From positions 1-64,000 of the forward strand of contig JBCCGK010000061.1 in NCBI GenBank assembly GCA_039029315.1: a DNA stretch of 64,000 bases. The letters are read 5' to 3'. Origin of the DNA: JBCCCJ01 sp039029315 (GTDB lineage: Bacteria > Bacteroidota > Bacteroidia > J057). The stretch's first letter is position 1. Every line of letters begins with the position of its first letter. The translations under genes and the position numbers were made by a program. Under the pieces are notes generated by a model, which saw nothing but the letters and a program-made list of their open reading frames with translations, searched no databases and was not told the DNA's origin. This document shows, one piece after another, positions 53,587 through 62,987 of the stretch.

Positions 53587-54945
53587 ATGCCTAATACCAT
53601 CGCAATACGTAGAGAAGATCTAAGCAAAAAAGGGGAAAAACGTGTAGCTATCCCTCCTTCGCTGGTTTCGACCTTCATCGAACTTGGAAATTCAGTTCTC
53701 GTTCAACCTAATATACATCCAAAAACCGGAGAAGAAAAGCGGGCTTTCTCAGATCAGGCATATTTGGCATCCCAAGCCAGGGTTCAAGAAGACATTTCCG
53801 ATGCGGATATTATTTTTGGGTTAAAAGAAATTGACTCTCATAAGATTCTACCGAATAAGGTATATTTCTTTTTTTCTCATACACACAAAGGGCAGATCAA
53901 AAACCGCTCTATGCTTAAGACGCTTGTTGAGCGAAATGTCACCCTTATCGACTACGAATTAATTGTTGACGAAGAGGAAAAAAGAATCCTGACTTCCTTT
54001 ACTTTTTTTGCGGGCTATGCTGGAATGATTGATTCGCTCTGGACCTATGGCCAAAGAATGAAGAATCGACAGATCATGCATGTCTTCGAGCAGATTCCTC
54101 AATCAATCGACTGGCAAAATCTGGATCTCTTCAAGCGACAATTGTCTGATTTAGGCGATCACATTCGGGCATACGGAACCCCAGCATCTTTGCCTCCATG
54201 TATTTGTTGTTTTCTCGGAAATGGAAAAACAAGTACTGGCGCCCAGGAAATATTTGACTTACTTCCAACAACATCCATTCGATTGGATCAACTCCAGGAG
54301 GTGTTTGAGAATGGTGACAAAAAGCAGGTCTATAAATTGGTATTGGATATTCCGCAATTGTATAGATTCAAGGCAGAATCTTCTCTAGCTGCGAAAGAAT
54401 GGACAGATGCAGAATTATTTAGGGCCTATTTGCAAAACCCGAACGAGTTCGAAAGCAATCTAGATCAGGTATTTCCATACTGCAGCATCATGATGAACTG
54501 TATCCTTTGGTCTCCGGAATATCCAAGATTAATCAGCAGGGATCAAGCTCATGAATGGTATAGCCAAAACCAGACTCTGGAAGTAATTGGAGACATCACT
54601 TGTGATCCAGAAGGGGCCATAGAGTTTTCGCAAGAAACGTGGATTGATCAACCAGTATTTATCTACAATCCCAGGACAAGGCAGACATCTATCGGATTTG
54701 AAGGAGAAGGAATTGCTGTGATGGCAGTAACAAATCTACCATGTGAATTTCCCAAGGATGCTTCAAATTTGTTTGGAGAAAATCTAGCACCTTTGCTTTC
54801 TGGAATTGCTCAATCAAATTTAGCAGCCGCTTCTCTTGCCAAAGCAAATTTTCCACAACCGATTGAGGATGCGACCATATTGTGGCAGGGGAATTTCACA
54901 GATAAGTATGCTTATATGAAGGCATATCTGGAAGAAATGGCATAG
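53587..54945 (+). CDS. LOR/SDH-type dehydrogenase (lysine-ketoglutarate reductase/saccharopine dehydrogenase-like)
   Basis: 452 residues with an alanine dehydrogenase/PNT-type N-terminal domain: AIRREDLSKKGEKRVAIPPS, IIFGLKEIDS, YFFFSHTHKGQIKNRSML, LIDYELIVDEEEKRILTSF, then FFAGYAGMIDSLWTYGQRM. This is the order seen in the LKR half of plant and animal LKR/SDH enzymes. The second part has CIC(CFLG)NGKTSTGAQEIFDLL and EVIGDITCDPEGAIEFSQET. It may act in lysine degradation through saccharopine. The classical GxGxxG dinucleotide loop is weak (LGNGKTSTGA), so activity should be confirmed. Confidence 0.8.
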   Translation: MPNTIAIRREDLSKKGEKRVAIPPSLVSTFIELGNSVLVQPNIHPKTGEEKRAFSDQAYLASQARVQEDISDADIIFGLKEIDSHKILPNKVYFFFSHTHKGQIKNRSMLKTLVERNVTLIDYELIVDEEEKRILTSFTFFAGYAGMIDSLWTYGQRMKNRQIMHVFEQIPQSIDWQNLDLFKRQLSDLGDHIRAYGTPASLPPCICCFLGNGKTSTGAQEIFDLLPTTSIRLDQLQEVFENGDKKQVYKLVLDIPQLYRFKAESSLAAKEWTDAELFRAYLQNPNEFESNLDQVFPYCSIMMNCILWSPEYPRLISRDQAHEWYSQNQTLEVIGDITCDPEGAIEFSQETWIDQPVFIYNPRTRQTSIGFEGEGIAVMAVTNLPCEFPKDASNLFGENLAPLLSGIAQSNLAAASLAKANFPQPIEDATILWQGNFTDKYAYMKAYLEEMA

Positions 54946-54949
54946 AGAA

Positions 54950-56008
54950 CTACAATTCGCAATTTGCAAATGGCTGCTCCTCTCTTAAACCAATGAGGTA
55001 TTCGGCACATGGAGATAATCCAACAGGTATATTGTGATAGGAAATAGATCCAAATACACCAAGGGTTCTTTCTGATCCTTCCACATTTGTATACTCAGGC
55101 CTAACATTGTTCAGTTCCAAAAAGAATGGATCATTGGCTCGAATATATGTGCTTAAAAATGAGTCAATCGCTGTAACCTGCACTTCAACTGCATGAGACA
55201 ATGGATCAAACTGGCTATTGCATCTGGGTTCGGATAGGTAGCTATAGCTGGCTAAATGATTCTTGAACCCTGTTCGCAAACTGCGAATGACCACTCCATT
55301 CTTTAGCTCATAACACAATGTCCCATCGATTCCAGTACAACCGCGACTCCTACTAAAAAGTCTGGTGGGTCCGTAATGGTGTGATCGAGAAATATCGTCC
55401 TCTTTGTATGCCAGTAATACTCTGATTTCATAGGCTCCTGCTTGTGCATCAATCCGATTGGGATTCGTTTGAAATCGAACAATCGCGCTGTCTTCGAATG
55501 GAACTGTTGGCAAACATTTTTCCCCCAGACTTCTTCTAATAAATGGACTGATGATTTTGGGACGAGGAGGAATCGAGGTTCGAGCCTGAAGGAGCAAATC
55601 AGGTTCTTGCTCAGATCTGATTGTTAGCTGATATTGTTCCCCTTCCTTGAGCGCGAGTTCAGCTGGGGTAGGAATTTGATAAATATGCGTACTCGGACCG
55701 AAACTTCCCGAACTTGTATCTTTGATCACTTGATCTTTAGGAATAGCCTGATAAGTAATGCCATTTCCGAATAGGGAAACTGTTAATCCTCTCACACTTG
55801 GATCATGAGTGGCTGCAAACTCAATGGCATCGTCATTTATCTGAAATGCTTTACTTACACGGATCACTTGAGTATCTCGAGCTGCATCCAATACACCATA
55901 GACAACCCAAATATCTTGTGGGGGGGCATATACTTCAAATGTTTCATCACAGGAACAAAGGATCCAGCATATTCCGATCAATATTCCAAGATGAAAACAA
56001 ATCTTCAC
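54950..56008 (-). CDS. DUF4249-like lipoprotein
   Basis: 352 residues with a lipoprotein leader (ILIGICWILCSCDETFEVYA). The mature part shows the DUF4249 pattern: VVYGVLDAARDTQVIRVSKA, VRGLTVSLFGNGITYQ, EGEQYQLTIRSEQEPDLLLQ and ARTSIPPRPKI, with later LSHAVEVQVTAIDSFLS and the end GLSPCAEYLIGL. DUF4249 proteins are usually encoded next to a TonB receptor; here the nearest is 10 kb away. It starts 12 bp after yicC ends, on the same strand. Two 15-bp palindromes lie within it. Confidence 0.78.
   Translation of the reverse strand: MKICFHLGILIGICWILCSCDETFEVYAPPQDIWVVYGVLDAARDTQVIRVSKAFQINDDAIEFAATHDPSVRGLTVSLFGNGITYQAIPKDQVIKDTSSGSFGPSTHIYQIPTPAELALKEGEQYQLTIRSEQEPDLLLQARTSIPPRPKIISPFIRRSLGEKCLPTVPFEDSAIVRFQTNPNRIDAQAGAYEIRVLLAYKEDDISRSHHYGPTRLFSRSRGCTGIDGTLCYELKNGVVIRSLRTGFKNHLASYSYLSEPRCNSQFDPLSHAVEVQVTAIDSFLSTYIRANDPFFLELNNVRPEYTNVEGSERTLGVFGSISYHNIPVGLSPCAEYLIGLREEQPFANCEL
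54956..54970. repeat. 15-bp interrupted palindrome, copy 5
   Basis: TTCGCA ATT TGCAAA, at the very 3' end of the DUF4249 gene (codons for FANCEL); one base differs from the full palindrome. Confidence 0.65.
55273..55287. repeat. 15-bp interrupted palindrome, copy 6
   Basis: TTCGCA AAC TGCGAA, inside the DUF4249 gene in a different frame (codons for IRSLR). Confidence 0.75.
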
Positions 56009-56020
56009 ATTTATTCGGTA

Positions 56021-56896
56021 TTATAGTACGTTCAATACTTGCTCCTTGATTTTGTCCAATTCGTCCTTCATCCCGACAACGATTCTTTGAATAGATGCAT
56101 CATTGGCTTTGGACCCAATGGTATTGATTTCACGTCCCATTTCTTGTGCAAGAAATTGTAATTGTTTTCCGTTGCTTGTCCCATTTGATCTCAATTCCTG
56201 AAAATAATCCAGGTGTTGGGTCAAGCGAACTATCTCCTCATTGATATCATATTTCTCAAGATAAAAAATCAGTTCCTGTTCAAAGCGATTGGGATCTGTC
56301 TCAACTTTGTGTCGAATTTCATCCAGGGATTGTTCTATTCGAGCGCGCACATTCTCCATTCGTTTTGGAGCCAATATTTTGACTTCTTCCAATTTAGAAC
56401 GAATAGATGTATTACACCTTTCCAGATCTTTGTCCAATGCACTTCCTTCTTCTTTCCTGCTCGCCACCAAATTCCTGGATGCTTCTTGCATGGCAGCTTC
56501 AATCAAAGTCCATTCTTCAGGATCTTCTTGCTCTACCTCTGTTGGAATTACTTCAGGTAGCTCCAACAATAGATTCATTCCAATATCTTGTTTGATGCCT
56601 AAAAAATCTGACAGAGAATGGAGCTCATCCATATATTTCTTGACAAGCTGTTGGTTGATATTCAAGGTACGCTTTTCCGCACTCAATACTTCCACATTCA
56701 ACAGCAGAACAACTTTCCCTCTTTTTAGTTTTTTTGATAACTCATTCCGAATCTTGTGTTCATATTTCAAATATACCCTCGGAAGTTTTATAACCAATTC
56801 TAGATATTTGCTATTAAGAGATTTAAGTTCTACAGTAACTTTGTAATTTTTTGAAGCATGTGTTGCGGCTCCATACCCTGTCATCGATTGAATCAT
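56021..56896 (-). CDS. yicC: YicC family endoribonuclease
   Basis: 291 residues of the YicC family. MIQSMTGYGAA at the start, VELKSLNSKYLELVIKLP, LSKKLKRGKVVLLLNVEV and, at the C-terminus, LQFLAQEMGREINTIGSKAN then ASIQRIVVGMKDELDKIKEQ are all family hallmarks. It is a metal-dependent endoribonuclease acting on RNA hairpins in the cytosol. gmk, which often follows yicC, is absent; DUF4249 follows instead. Confidence 0.93.
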   Translation of the reverse strand: MIQSMTGYGAATHASKNYKVTVELKSLNSKYLELVIKLPRVYLKYEHKIRNELSKKLKRGKVVLLLNVEVLSAEKRTLNINQQLVKKYMDELHSLSDFLGIKQDIGMNLLLELPEVIPTEVEQEDPEEWTLIEAAMQEASRNLVASRKEEGSALDKDLERCNTSIRSKLEEVKILAPKRMENVRARIEQSLDEIRHKVETDPNRFEQELIFYLEKYDINEEIVRLTQHLDYFQELRSNGTSNGKQLQFLAQEMGREINTIGSKANDASIQRIVVGMKDELDKIKEQVLNVL

Positions 56897-57013
56897 ACTA
56901 CACTTTTTTGATTAAGGATCAGAATTTACAAATTCTCATTGTAACTTACTCTTCGAATAGCGTGAAAAATGACATTCACTTCATTTTAGCTGAGAGAAAG
57001 CGAGTTATCATAT

Positions 57014-57727
57014 ATGCAAATTCAATTTCTTGGTACTGGAGGCGCCTTTGATTATGAGTATGGGAATTCTGCCGCCTGGATAAAAATTCGGGACAAGCAA
57101 ATATTGCTAGATTGTGGCAATAGTATTTATGCACGTTTGCGTGAAACACATCTGGCCGAGCAGATCGATTATATTTTAATTTCTCACTGTCATGATGATC
57201 ATGTGGGGAGTCTGACCTCACTTTTGCTTCACCAAAATTATTTTGCTACTCCACCAAGAAAGCCAACACTGCTGGTTCCGAACCCACAATTCGAACAACA
57301 CTTGCGAAGCTACCTCAATTATGGCATTCCCAATCCAGATGAGTATGTCGTTTTTGCCCCCCTGACGGATATAGAGGGACTGACTGCGATAGATACATTT
57401 GGTGAACACATTCCTGGCATGCCAAGTTTTGGATATGTGTTTGAGGACGATCGCGATATTGTGATTTATTCAGGGGATACAGGAAACCCCATCACAATTT
57501 TTAATTCTATCCCTGCAAATACTAGTAAACGAATTCGAATCTTTCATGAAATGGCTTTCGAACATACAGATGGATTACATGTTTACTATCAGGATCTCAT
57601 GCCGTATCTAGACCAATACGATATTTATGCTTATCATCTAGATCCTAGAGACGAACCGGCAGATAACAAAATTCCACTGGTTCAGCACTATCCAGAATTT
57701 ATGTTGGGCTCAGGAATGAAAGAATGA
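57014..57727 (+). CDS. MBL-fold metallo-hydrolase
   Basis: 237 residues: MQIQFLGTGGAFDYEYGNS, the metal motif SHCHDDHVGSLTSLLL (HxHxDH form reads HCHDDH) near residue 58, FGYVFEDDRDIVIYSGDTGN and a late His. The pattern is close to tRNase Z-like or phosphodiesterase MBL enzymes but the PxKRN/HEAT motif of tRNase Z is not clear (FHEMAFEHTDGLHVYYQDL). The substrate is unknown. It meets the convergent GDPD gene with a 1-bp gap. Confidence 0.85.
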   Translation: MQIQFLGTGGAFDYEYGNSAAWIKIRDKQILLDCGNSIYARLRETHLAEQIDYILISHCHDDHVGSLTSLLLHQNYFATPPRKPTLLVPNPQFEQHLRSYLNYGIPNPDEYVVFAPLTDIEGLTAIDTFGEHIPGMPSFGYVFEDDRDIVIYSGDTGNPITIFNSIPANTSKRIRIFHEMAFEHTDGLHVYYQDLMPYLDQYDIYAYHLDPRDEPADNKIPLVQHYPEFMLGSGMKE

Positions 57728-57728
57728 A

Positions 57729-58598
57729 TCATTGATTTTGTCTCTTCCCGATGAGTTCGACCAGACGGTCAGGATAATTTGTGATGATTCCGCTCACCCC
57801 CATCTCCATACATTTTTCCATTTTTTCAGTTGTATTGACTGTGTAGACAAATATCTTTTTGTCTGCCATCCTCATATTGCGAACGAAGCTTTTGGTCAAA
57901 AATTGAAATGCTGGATTGATGGCTTTGACACCCTCGATCTTTAAGGGATGGTAGAATTGCCACTTCCCATCATGGTGCCAGGAGACAATTGGTAATTTCC
58001 CAATAATCAATTTATGCGCTTCTATTTCCGGTGCCAACCGAATGACTTTTTCTATTGTCTTTTTTTGAAAACTCTGGATGATGGTGTGATTTTCTGTTCG
58101 GTATTTGCGAACGAGATCTATTACCTTTTGTTCAAGTCCTTCATACCGTTTTTTCTTTCCTTTTTTAATCTCAATCAATAGAATCGATTGTTCTCCCACA
58201 ACTTCAATGACCTCTTCCAAAGTCGGAATGCTTTCACCAACAAACTTGTCTCCCATCCAGGACCCGGCATCTAGTTCTTTCAATTCTGCCAAAGAATAAG
58301 TATCCACACTGCCCGAGCCAGTGGTCGTCCGATCCAAGGTTGCATCATGAATGACGATGACTTGCTTATCCTTCGAAAGATGCACATCGATTTCGATCAC
58401 ATCGGATTTCATATCCAATGCCAAGCGAATAGCTGCCATTGTATTTTCTGGCGCATGGCCTGAAGCACCTCGATGTGCAATGACCAATGGTGAATCATTG
58501 GGGAATGAACGCTGTAGCATAGCTCGGTCAAATATGGGAATAGATACTCCTGACCAAAAAATAGTCGATAAAAGAAAAAACATGATCTTTCGCTTCAT
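57729..58598 (-). CDS. glycerophosphodiester phosphodiesterase, exported
   Basis: 289 residues with a short signal peptide (MFFLLSTIFWSGVSIPIF). The GDPD motif VIAHRGASGHAPENTMAAIR (catalytic HR and EN), DVIEIDVHLSKDKQVIVIHD and LDRTTTGSGSVDTYSLAELK are intact, as is MGVSGIITNYPDRL at the end. It splits deacylated phospholipid head groups to glycerol 3-phosphate in the periplasm. Confidence 0.93.
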   Translation of the reverse strand: MKRKIMFFLLSTIFWSGVSIPIFDRAMLQRSFPNDSPLVIAHRGASGHAPENTMAAIRLALDMKSDVIEIDVHLSKDKQVIVIHDATLDRTTTGSGSVDTYSLAELKELDAGSWMGDKFVGESIPTLEEVIEVVGEQSILLIEIKKGKKKRYEGLEQKVIDLVRKYRTENHTIIQSFQKKTIEKVIRLAPEIEAHKLIIGKLPIVSWHHDGKWQFYHPLKIEGVKAINPAFQFLTKSFVRNMRMADKKIFVYTVNTTEKMEKCMEMGVSGIITNYPDRLVELIGKRQNQ

Positions 58599-58619
58599 AG
58601 AAGCAAATTCGTATTTTCC

Positions 58620-59852
58620 ATGAATATCTGTGTCAGATCTATGTTACAAATTACTCCATTTCAGGCCAAAAGAATTGCCCTTAAACATCAAGGACTGCTT
58701 AGACATAAATCGTTCGCAAAACGCGAATCTGGAATTCTTCAGGTTTTTGACCAATTGGGATACATTCAAATAGATACTATCTCTGTTATCAACAGGGCAC
58801 ATCATCATACGCTATGGGCACGGTTATCTGATTATGTTCCTGAGAAATTATATGATCTCCAACGATCGCGAGATGTATTTGAATATTGGAGTCACGCAGC
58901 AGCCTATCTTCCCATCCAACATTACCGCTATACGCTTCCCAGGAAAATCGCCCTGGCATCCGGTGAAAAAAAACATTGGTATGAACGAGAGCCCAAAGTC
59001 ATGCAATATGTTTTGGATCAGATCCGTGCCGAAGGTCCCATGCAATCCAAAGATTTTCAGCATGCAAAAAATCCTGATGCTGGTCCATGGTACCAATGGA
59101 AACCAAGCAAACGCGCTTTGGAGCAATTGTTCATGGAAGGACAATTGATGATAACGGAGCGAAGAAATTTTCAAAAAGTATTTGACCTCACGGAAAGGGT
59201 CGTGCCATCTCATGTTGATACCAGTATTCCTTCAGATTCGGACATGGCGAGATATCTGATTTTGAGTTTTCTTCAGGCACATGGATTGGCACTAGAATCA
59301 GAAATGACCTATCTCCGAAAACAATACAAACAAATTGTAGGAAGTGAAATTCCAAGATTGTTGGAGGAGAAAAAAATCATTGAAGTTCAAATTGCAGGAG
59401 ATGAACAAACCTATCTTGCGCTCTGGCAGGTTCAGGAAGAATTAGGAACAAGACTAGGGAAGAAACAGATTCACTTGCTCTCTCCTTTTGACAATCTTGT
59501 CATTCAACGAAAACGTCTTGAAAATCTATTTGGCTTCGAGTATCAAATCGAATGTTATGTCCCACAAGCTAAGCGAAAGTTTGGATACTTCTGTCTTCCA
59601 ATTTTATGGGGAGATACATTCATCGGACGGGTAGATTGTAAAATAGATCGTAAGCAAAAACATTTCATGATTCAATCTCTCTGGATTGAATCGAATTTGG
59701 CTTCCCAGGATATCTGGCTTCCTTCCCTGGCCAAGACCATTCGAGCATTTGCCAGTTTTCACAATAGTGAGGAAATCCATATTCGGCATTGCTCAGATAA
59801 CAAGGTCAAAACCAGTCTCCAACAATTCTTGAATAATCAGGCAGTGGAATAA
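58620..59852 (+). CDS. YcaQ-type winged-helix DNA glycosylase
   Basis: 410 residues (or 403 from ATG 58641, MLQITPFQAKRIAL, which fits the family N-terminus better). The HTH_42/YcaQ pattern is clear: FDQLGYIQIDTISVINRAHH, where QID is the catalytic QxD motif, LWARLSDYVPEKLYDL, VFEYWSHAAAYLPIQHYRY, and LLSPFDNLVIQRKRLENLFG. E. coli YcaQ unhooks DNA interstrand cross-links. Palindrome copy 7 (58713-58727) lies in codons for SFAKRES. Its stop abuts the convergent methyltransferase. Confidence 0.88.
   Translation: MNICVRSMLQITPFQAKRIALKHQGLLRHKSFAKRESGILQVFDQLGYIQIDTISVINRAHHHTLWARLSDYVPEKLYDLQRSRDVFEYWSHAAAYLPIQHYRYTLPRKIALASGEKKHWYEREPKVMQYVLDQIRAEGPMQSKDFQHAKNPDAGPWYQWKPSKRALEQLFMEGQLMITERRNFQKVFDLTERVVPSHVDTSIPSDSDMARYLILSFLQAHGLALESEMTYLRKQYKQIVGSEIPRLLEEKKIIEVQIAGDEQTYLALWQVQEELGTRLGKKQIHLLSPFDNLVIQRKRLENLFGFEYQIECYVPQAKRKFGYFCLPILWGDTFIGRVDCKIDRKQKHFMIQSLWIESNLASQDIWLPSLAKTIRAFASFHNSEEIHIRHCSDNKVKTSLQQFLNNQAVE
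58713..58727. repeat. 15-bp interrupted palindrome, copy 7
   Basis: TTCGCA AAA CGCGAA, inside the YcaQ-like gene; the rightmost copy in the window. Confidence 0.7.
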
Positions 59853-60761
59853 TCAGGATGGCTGTTTCCGGATCACATACAATATAGAGCTACAGCGATC
59901 TGCTTGTCTGAATGCTTTCAGAAAAGATCTCAACCCAATCCAGAATCCAGCCAACAGTCTGAGTTTTCCGTGTTTGTACTTTTCGCTCAGCAGACTGACA
60001 TAAAAACTATCAAATGGCATCTTCCGAATTGTGGATACCTGAAACTGATGTGCTTCCATCAAACTGCTCATTGCCTTGCTGCTAAAATGGTACAAATGTC
60101 TTGGCACATCATAAGCTGCCCAAAACTCCTGATAATATCCAGCATCCAAAGATTGATAGTTGGGAACGGCAATCAGAAGAACTCCATCCTCTTTTAGCAG
60201 AGAGTAAATCTGATCAATATTTTCATGCAACTGATGTACATGTTCCAGAACATGCCACATAGAAATTACATCATAGGAATCAGATATCGCAAAGAGGTGA
60301 TCAGAGGGCTCAACTGTCAATCCAAAATTTTTATTGGCTTGCTCTCGAGCACCAGGATCTGGTTCGAGTCCAAGGGCATTCCATCCGGCCTGTTTCATTG
60401 TTCCCAAAAACTCACCAGTTCCACAACCGATGTCCAGGATTTTTCCGGTTTTCGATCCGGCGAGATGTTGAACTAGTTTTCTTTTCTGAATCAGAGTATA
60501 ATCTCTGACCAACTGGTAAAGGCGGTTGACAATTCCTTTGCTGGTGTTGGAGTGAGAAATATATTCTTCCGATTGATAGTACTGACCAATTTCCTCTTCG
60601 ATTGGAATTTCCTGAGTGAATCGAAGTTCGCAATCATTGCAATGCCACACCTGAAAAATTTCACCAGACACAGTGTGGTCTTTAGGTTGAAGCGTAGAAT
60701 GAATATTGGAAGACTTGCACACTGGGCAAGCCTCATATTGGAAAGTTTTTGTTTTAATCAT
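59853..60761 (-). CDS. SAM-dependent methyltransferase with zinc ribbon
   Basis: 302 residues. An N-terminal zinc ribbon is made by CPVCKSSN and CNDCELRF. The class I methyltransferase core follows: ILDIGCGTGEFLGTMKQAGW near residue 108, ALGLEPDPGAREQANKNFG, SMWHVLEHVHQLHENIDQIY and LLIAVPNYQSLDA. The type occurs in surface polysaccharide and natural-product pathways; the acceptor is unknown. It is monocistronic here. Confidence 0.88.
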   Translation of the reverse strand: MIKTKTFQYEACPVCKSSNIHSTLQPKDHTVSGEIFQVWHCNDCELRFTQEIPIEEEIGQYYQSEEYISHSNTSKGIVNRLYQLVRDYTLIQKRKLVQHLAGSKTGKILDIGCGTGEFLGTMKQAGWNALGLEPDPGAREQANKNFGLTVEPSDHLFAISDSYDVISMWHVLEHVHQLHENIDQIYSLLKEDGVLLIAVPNYQSLDAGYYQEFWAAYDVPRHLYHFSSKAMSSLMEAHQFQVSTIRKMPFDSFYVSLLSEKYKHGKLRLLAGFWIGLRSFLKAFRQADRCSSILYVIRKQPS

Positions 60762-60983
60762 GGAATATATCTCAAGTAAATTTCTTTTTTTGATTATTAC
60801 CGCACAATATAAGCCAGTGGAATGTTTGGATATACGAAGTAAAAAAAGGTAAAAAATCGGCCTATTTTGATCAAATTTTCCACTCAGAAAGCTTCTTTTC
60901 AGAAGTCAGCCGAATACTTCATAATCAACTAATAATCAATACTTTAATTGCGTGATACAGATAAAAAATGATCCATTTAACGG

Positions 60984-61043
60984 CCTGAGAATTTTTCATG
61001 CTGTACCATTACCCAGGAAGCTGTTTTTTACGCGATTCTCAGG
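60984..61043. terminator. inverted repeat after mnmG
   Basis: CCTGAGAAT (60984-60992) pairs perfectly with ATTCTCAGG (61035-61043) across a 42-nt loop. On the plus strand TCACTTTTTTT follows; on the minus strand the repeat lies 10-70 bp after the mnmG stop. It may end mnmG transcripts. The rest of the gap 60762-61052 holds only AT-rich sequence. Confidence 0.45.
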
Positions 61044-61052
61044 TCACTTTTT

Positions 61053-62915
61053 TTAGCGTCCCATAAAGATCATAAGTACCGAAACATCGGATGGCGAAAC
61101 TCCACTAATTCTTGAAGCTTGTCCAAGATTTTTTGGTTGTGCTTTGGTAAGTTTTTCGCGGGCCTCAGCAGAGAGAGATGTAATGTTCCTGAAATCGAAT
61201 TTTTCTGGAATAAGAATTTCGTCCAGACGCATCATTTTTTCAGCAAGTGCTCTTTCCTTTCTGATATAGCCTTCATATTTAATTTGAATTTCTGCTTGCG
61301 TCAAAAATTCATCTGATACATTTTCCAGTTCTTCGGATAATTTTGAACTATTTTGAACCAGTCCTGAAATTTTCACTTTGGGTCGTGTCAGAACACTAAG
61401 TGCTTTCACTTTTTGTTTCAGCTTCGAGCTTCCGACAGATTCCAAATAAGGATCCAGCTCTTCTGGTGAAACGGATACTTCTTTCAAGTGTGTCTTGATT
61501 TGATCCACGATTGCTTTCTTCTCCAACATTCGCTCATGTCGTTTCTTACTCGCTAACCCTACCTGAAACCCAATTTCAGTAAGTCGAAGGTCGGCATTGT
61601 CTTGGCGGAGCAGTGTTCGATATTCAGCTCTTGAAGTGAACATACGATAAGGTTCTTTGGTTCCTTTGTTGACCAAGTCATCTACGAGGACTCCGATATA
61701 TGCTTGATCTCTTTTGAGAATAAGCGGTTCTTCTTCCTTGATTTTTTGAGCTGCGTTGATTCCTGCCATAAGTCCTTGACTCGCTGCTTCTTCATATCCT
61801 GTTGTTCCATTGATCTGACCAGCAAAAAACAGGTTTTCAACCAAGAGTGTTTCGAGACTCAATTTCAATTGAGTAGGGGGGAAGAAGTCATATTCGACTG
61901 CATAGCCAGGTCGAAACATCCGGACATTCTCCAATCCTGGCACAGATTGAAGAGCTTTGAATTGGACTTCTTCAGGAAGAGAGGAAGAAAATCCATTCAC
62001 ATATACTTCAACTGTATTCCAACCTTCGGGTTCCAGGAACAATTGATGGCGCTCTCGATCTGCAAATCGTTCGATTTTGTCCTCAATAGATGGACAATAT
62101 CGAGGTCCCAGTCCCCGGATTCTTCCATTGAACATAGGTGATCTATCGAATCCTTCCTTCAATAAATCATGAGTTGTAGGATTTGTATAGGTGATGTAGC
62201 AGGGTCGTTGCTTGGCTAGGGGAGAGGTATTGGTAAAAGAAAACTTCTCAGGTTGTGCATCTCCCGCTTGTTCTTCCAAAATATCCCAATTGATACTTCG
62301 TCCATCCAATCTTGGAGGCGTACCGGTTTTCATTCTTCCGCTTTCGAAACCCAGTTGTTCGAGTTGCGCGGTCAATCCCACAGCTGCTCGTTCGCCTGAT
62401 CGGCCTCCTCCAAACTGTTTTTCACCAATATGGATAAGTCCATTGAGGAAGGTTCCATTGGTCAGAACGACTGACTTGGCTGGAATTTCTAGTCCCAATT
62501 GCGTTTTTACTCCTACAGCCCGACCATTTTTCACTACCAATCCGACGATCATTTCTTGCCAAAAATCTACATTGGGTGTTTGTTCAAGAAGTTCTCTCCA
62601 GGTTTCTGCAAATCTCATGCGATCATTTTGTGCGCGAGGACTCCACATTGCAGGTCCTTTTGAGCGATTCAACATCCGAAATTGGATCATCGTACGATCA
62701 GTAACGATTCCTGAATACCCTCCTAGCGCATCTATTTCTCGAATCAATTGTCCCTTGGCGACTCCTCCCATTGCAGGATTGCAGGACATTTGTGCGATGG
62801 TACTCATGTTCATGGTTGCAAGCATCACTCGCATTCCCATATTTGCTGCCGCTGCTGCTGCTTCACAACCAGCATGTCCAGCACCCACAACTACGATATC
62901 ATATTCAGGGAACAT
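61053..62915 (-). CDS. mnmG: tRNA uridine-5-carboxymethylaminomethyl modification enzyme MnmG
   Basis: ATG 62915 (MFPEYDIVVVGAGHAGCEAA) gives 620 residues; the frame is open further up but would run over the promoter. FAD-binding GAGHAGCEAAAAAANMG, SCNPAMGGVAKGQLIREIDA, GTPPRLDGRSINW, YCPSIEDKIERF and ASQGLMAGINAAQ are family hallmarks. With MnmE it makes the cmnm5U34 modification of tRNA. mnmG (gidA) commonly lies next to the origin; a parS-like site just upstream agrees. The start is supported by the promoter at 62950-62981. Confidence 0.96.
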   Translation of the reverse strand: MFPEYDIVVVGAGHAGCEAAAAAANMGMRVMLATMNMSTIAQMSCNPAMGGVAKGQLIREIDALGGYSGIVTDRTMIQFRMLNRSKGPAMWSPRAQNDRMRFAETWRELLEQTPNVDFWQEMIVGLVVKNGRAVGVKTQLGLEIPAKSVVLTNGTFLNGLIHIGEKQFGGGRSGERAAVGLTAQLEQLGFESGRMKTGTPPRLDGRSINWDILEEQAGDAQPEKFSFTNTSPLAKQRPCYITYTNPTTHDLLKEGFDRSPMFNGRIRGLGPRYCPSIEDKIERFADRERHQLFLEPEGWNTVEVYVNGFSSSLPEEVQFKALQSVPGLENVRMFRPGYAVEYDFFPPTQLKLSLETLLVENLFFAGQINGTTGYEEAASQGLMAGINAAQKIKEEEPLILKRDQAYIGVLVDDLVNKGTKEPYRMFTSRAEYRTLLRQDNADLRLTEIGFQVGLASKKRHERMLEKKAIVDQIKTHLKEVSVSPEELDPYLESVGSSKLKQKVKALSVLTRPKVKISGLVQNSSKLSEELENVSDEFLTQAEIQIKYEGYIRKERALAEKMMRLDEILIPEKFDFRNITSLSAEAREKLTKAQPKNLGQASRISGVSPSDVSVLMIFMGR

Positions 62916-62949
62916 TTCTTCGTTATCTTTTGTTGTCAAAAATTCTTTA

Positions 62950-62981
62950 CAAAGGTACGGCGAGATGGGGAATAAGATCAA
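62950..62981 (-). promoter_or_regulatory. promoter of mnmG
   Basis: On the minus strand TTG (62981-62979), 21 bp and TACCTTTG (62957-62950) match the Bacteroidota consensus TTG-N17-23-TANNTTTG. The ATG at 62915 is 35 bp downstream. The parS-like palindrome begins 7 bp upstream of the TTG. Confidence 0.65.
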
Positions 62982-62987
62982 TTTTCA

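Noticed and set aside
56289..56846. A 185-codon plus-strand open frame
   Set aside because: Antisense to yicC, Ser-rich by reverse reading; yicC has clear family motifs.
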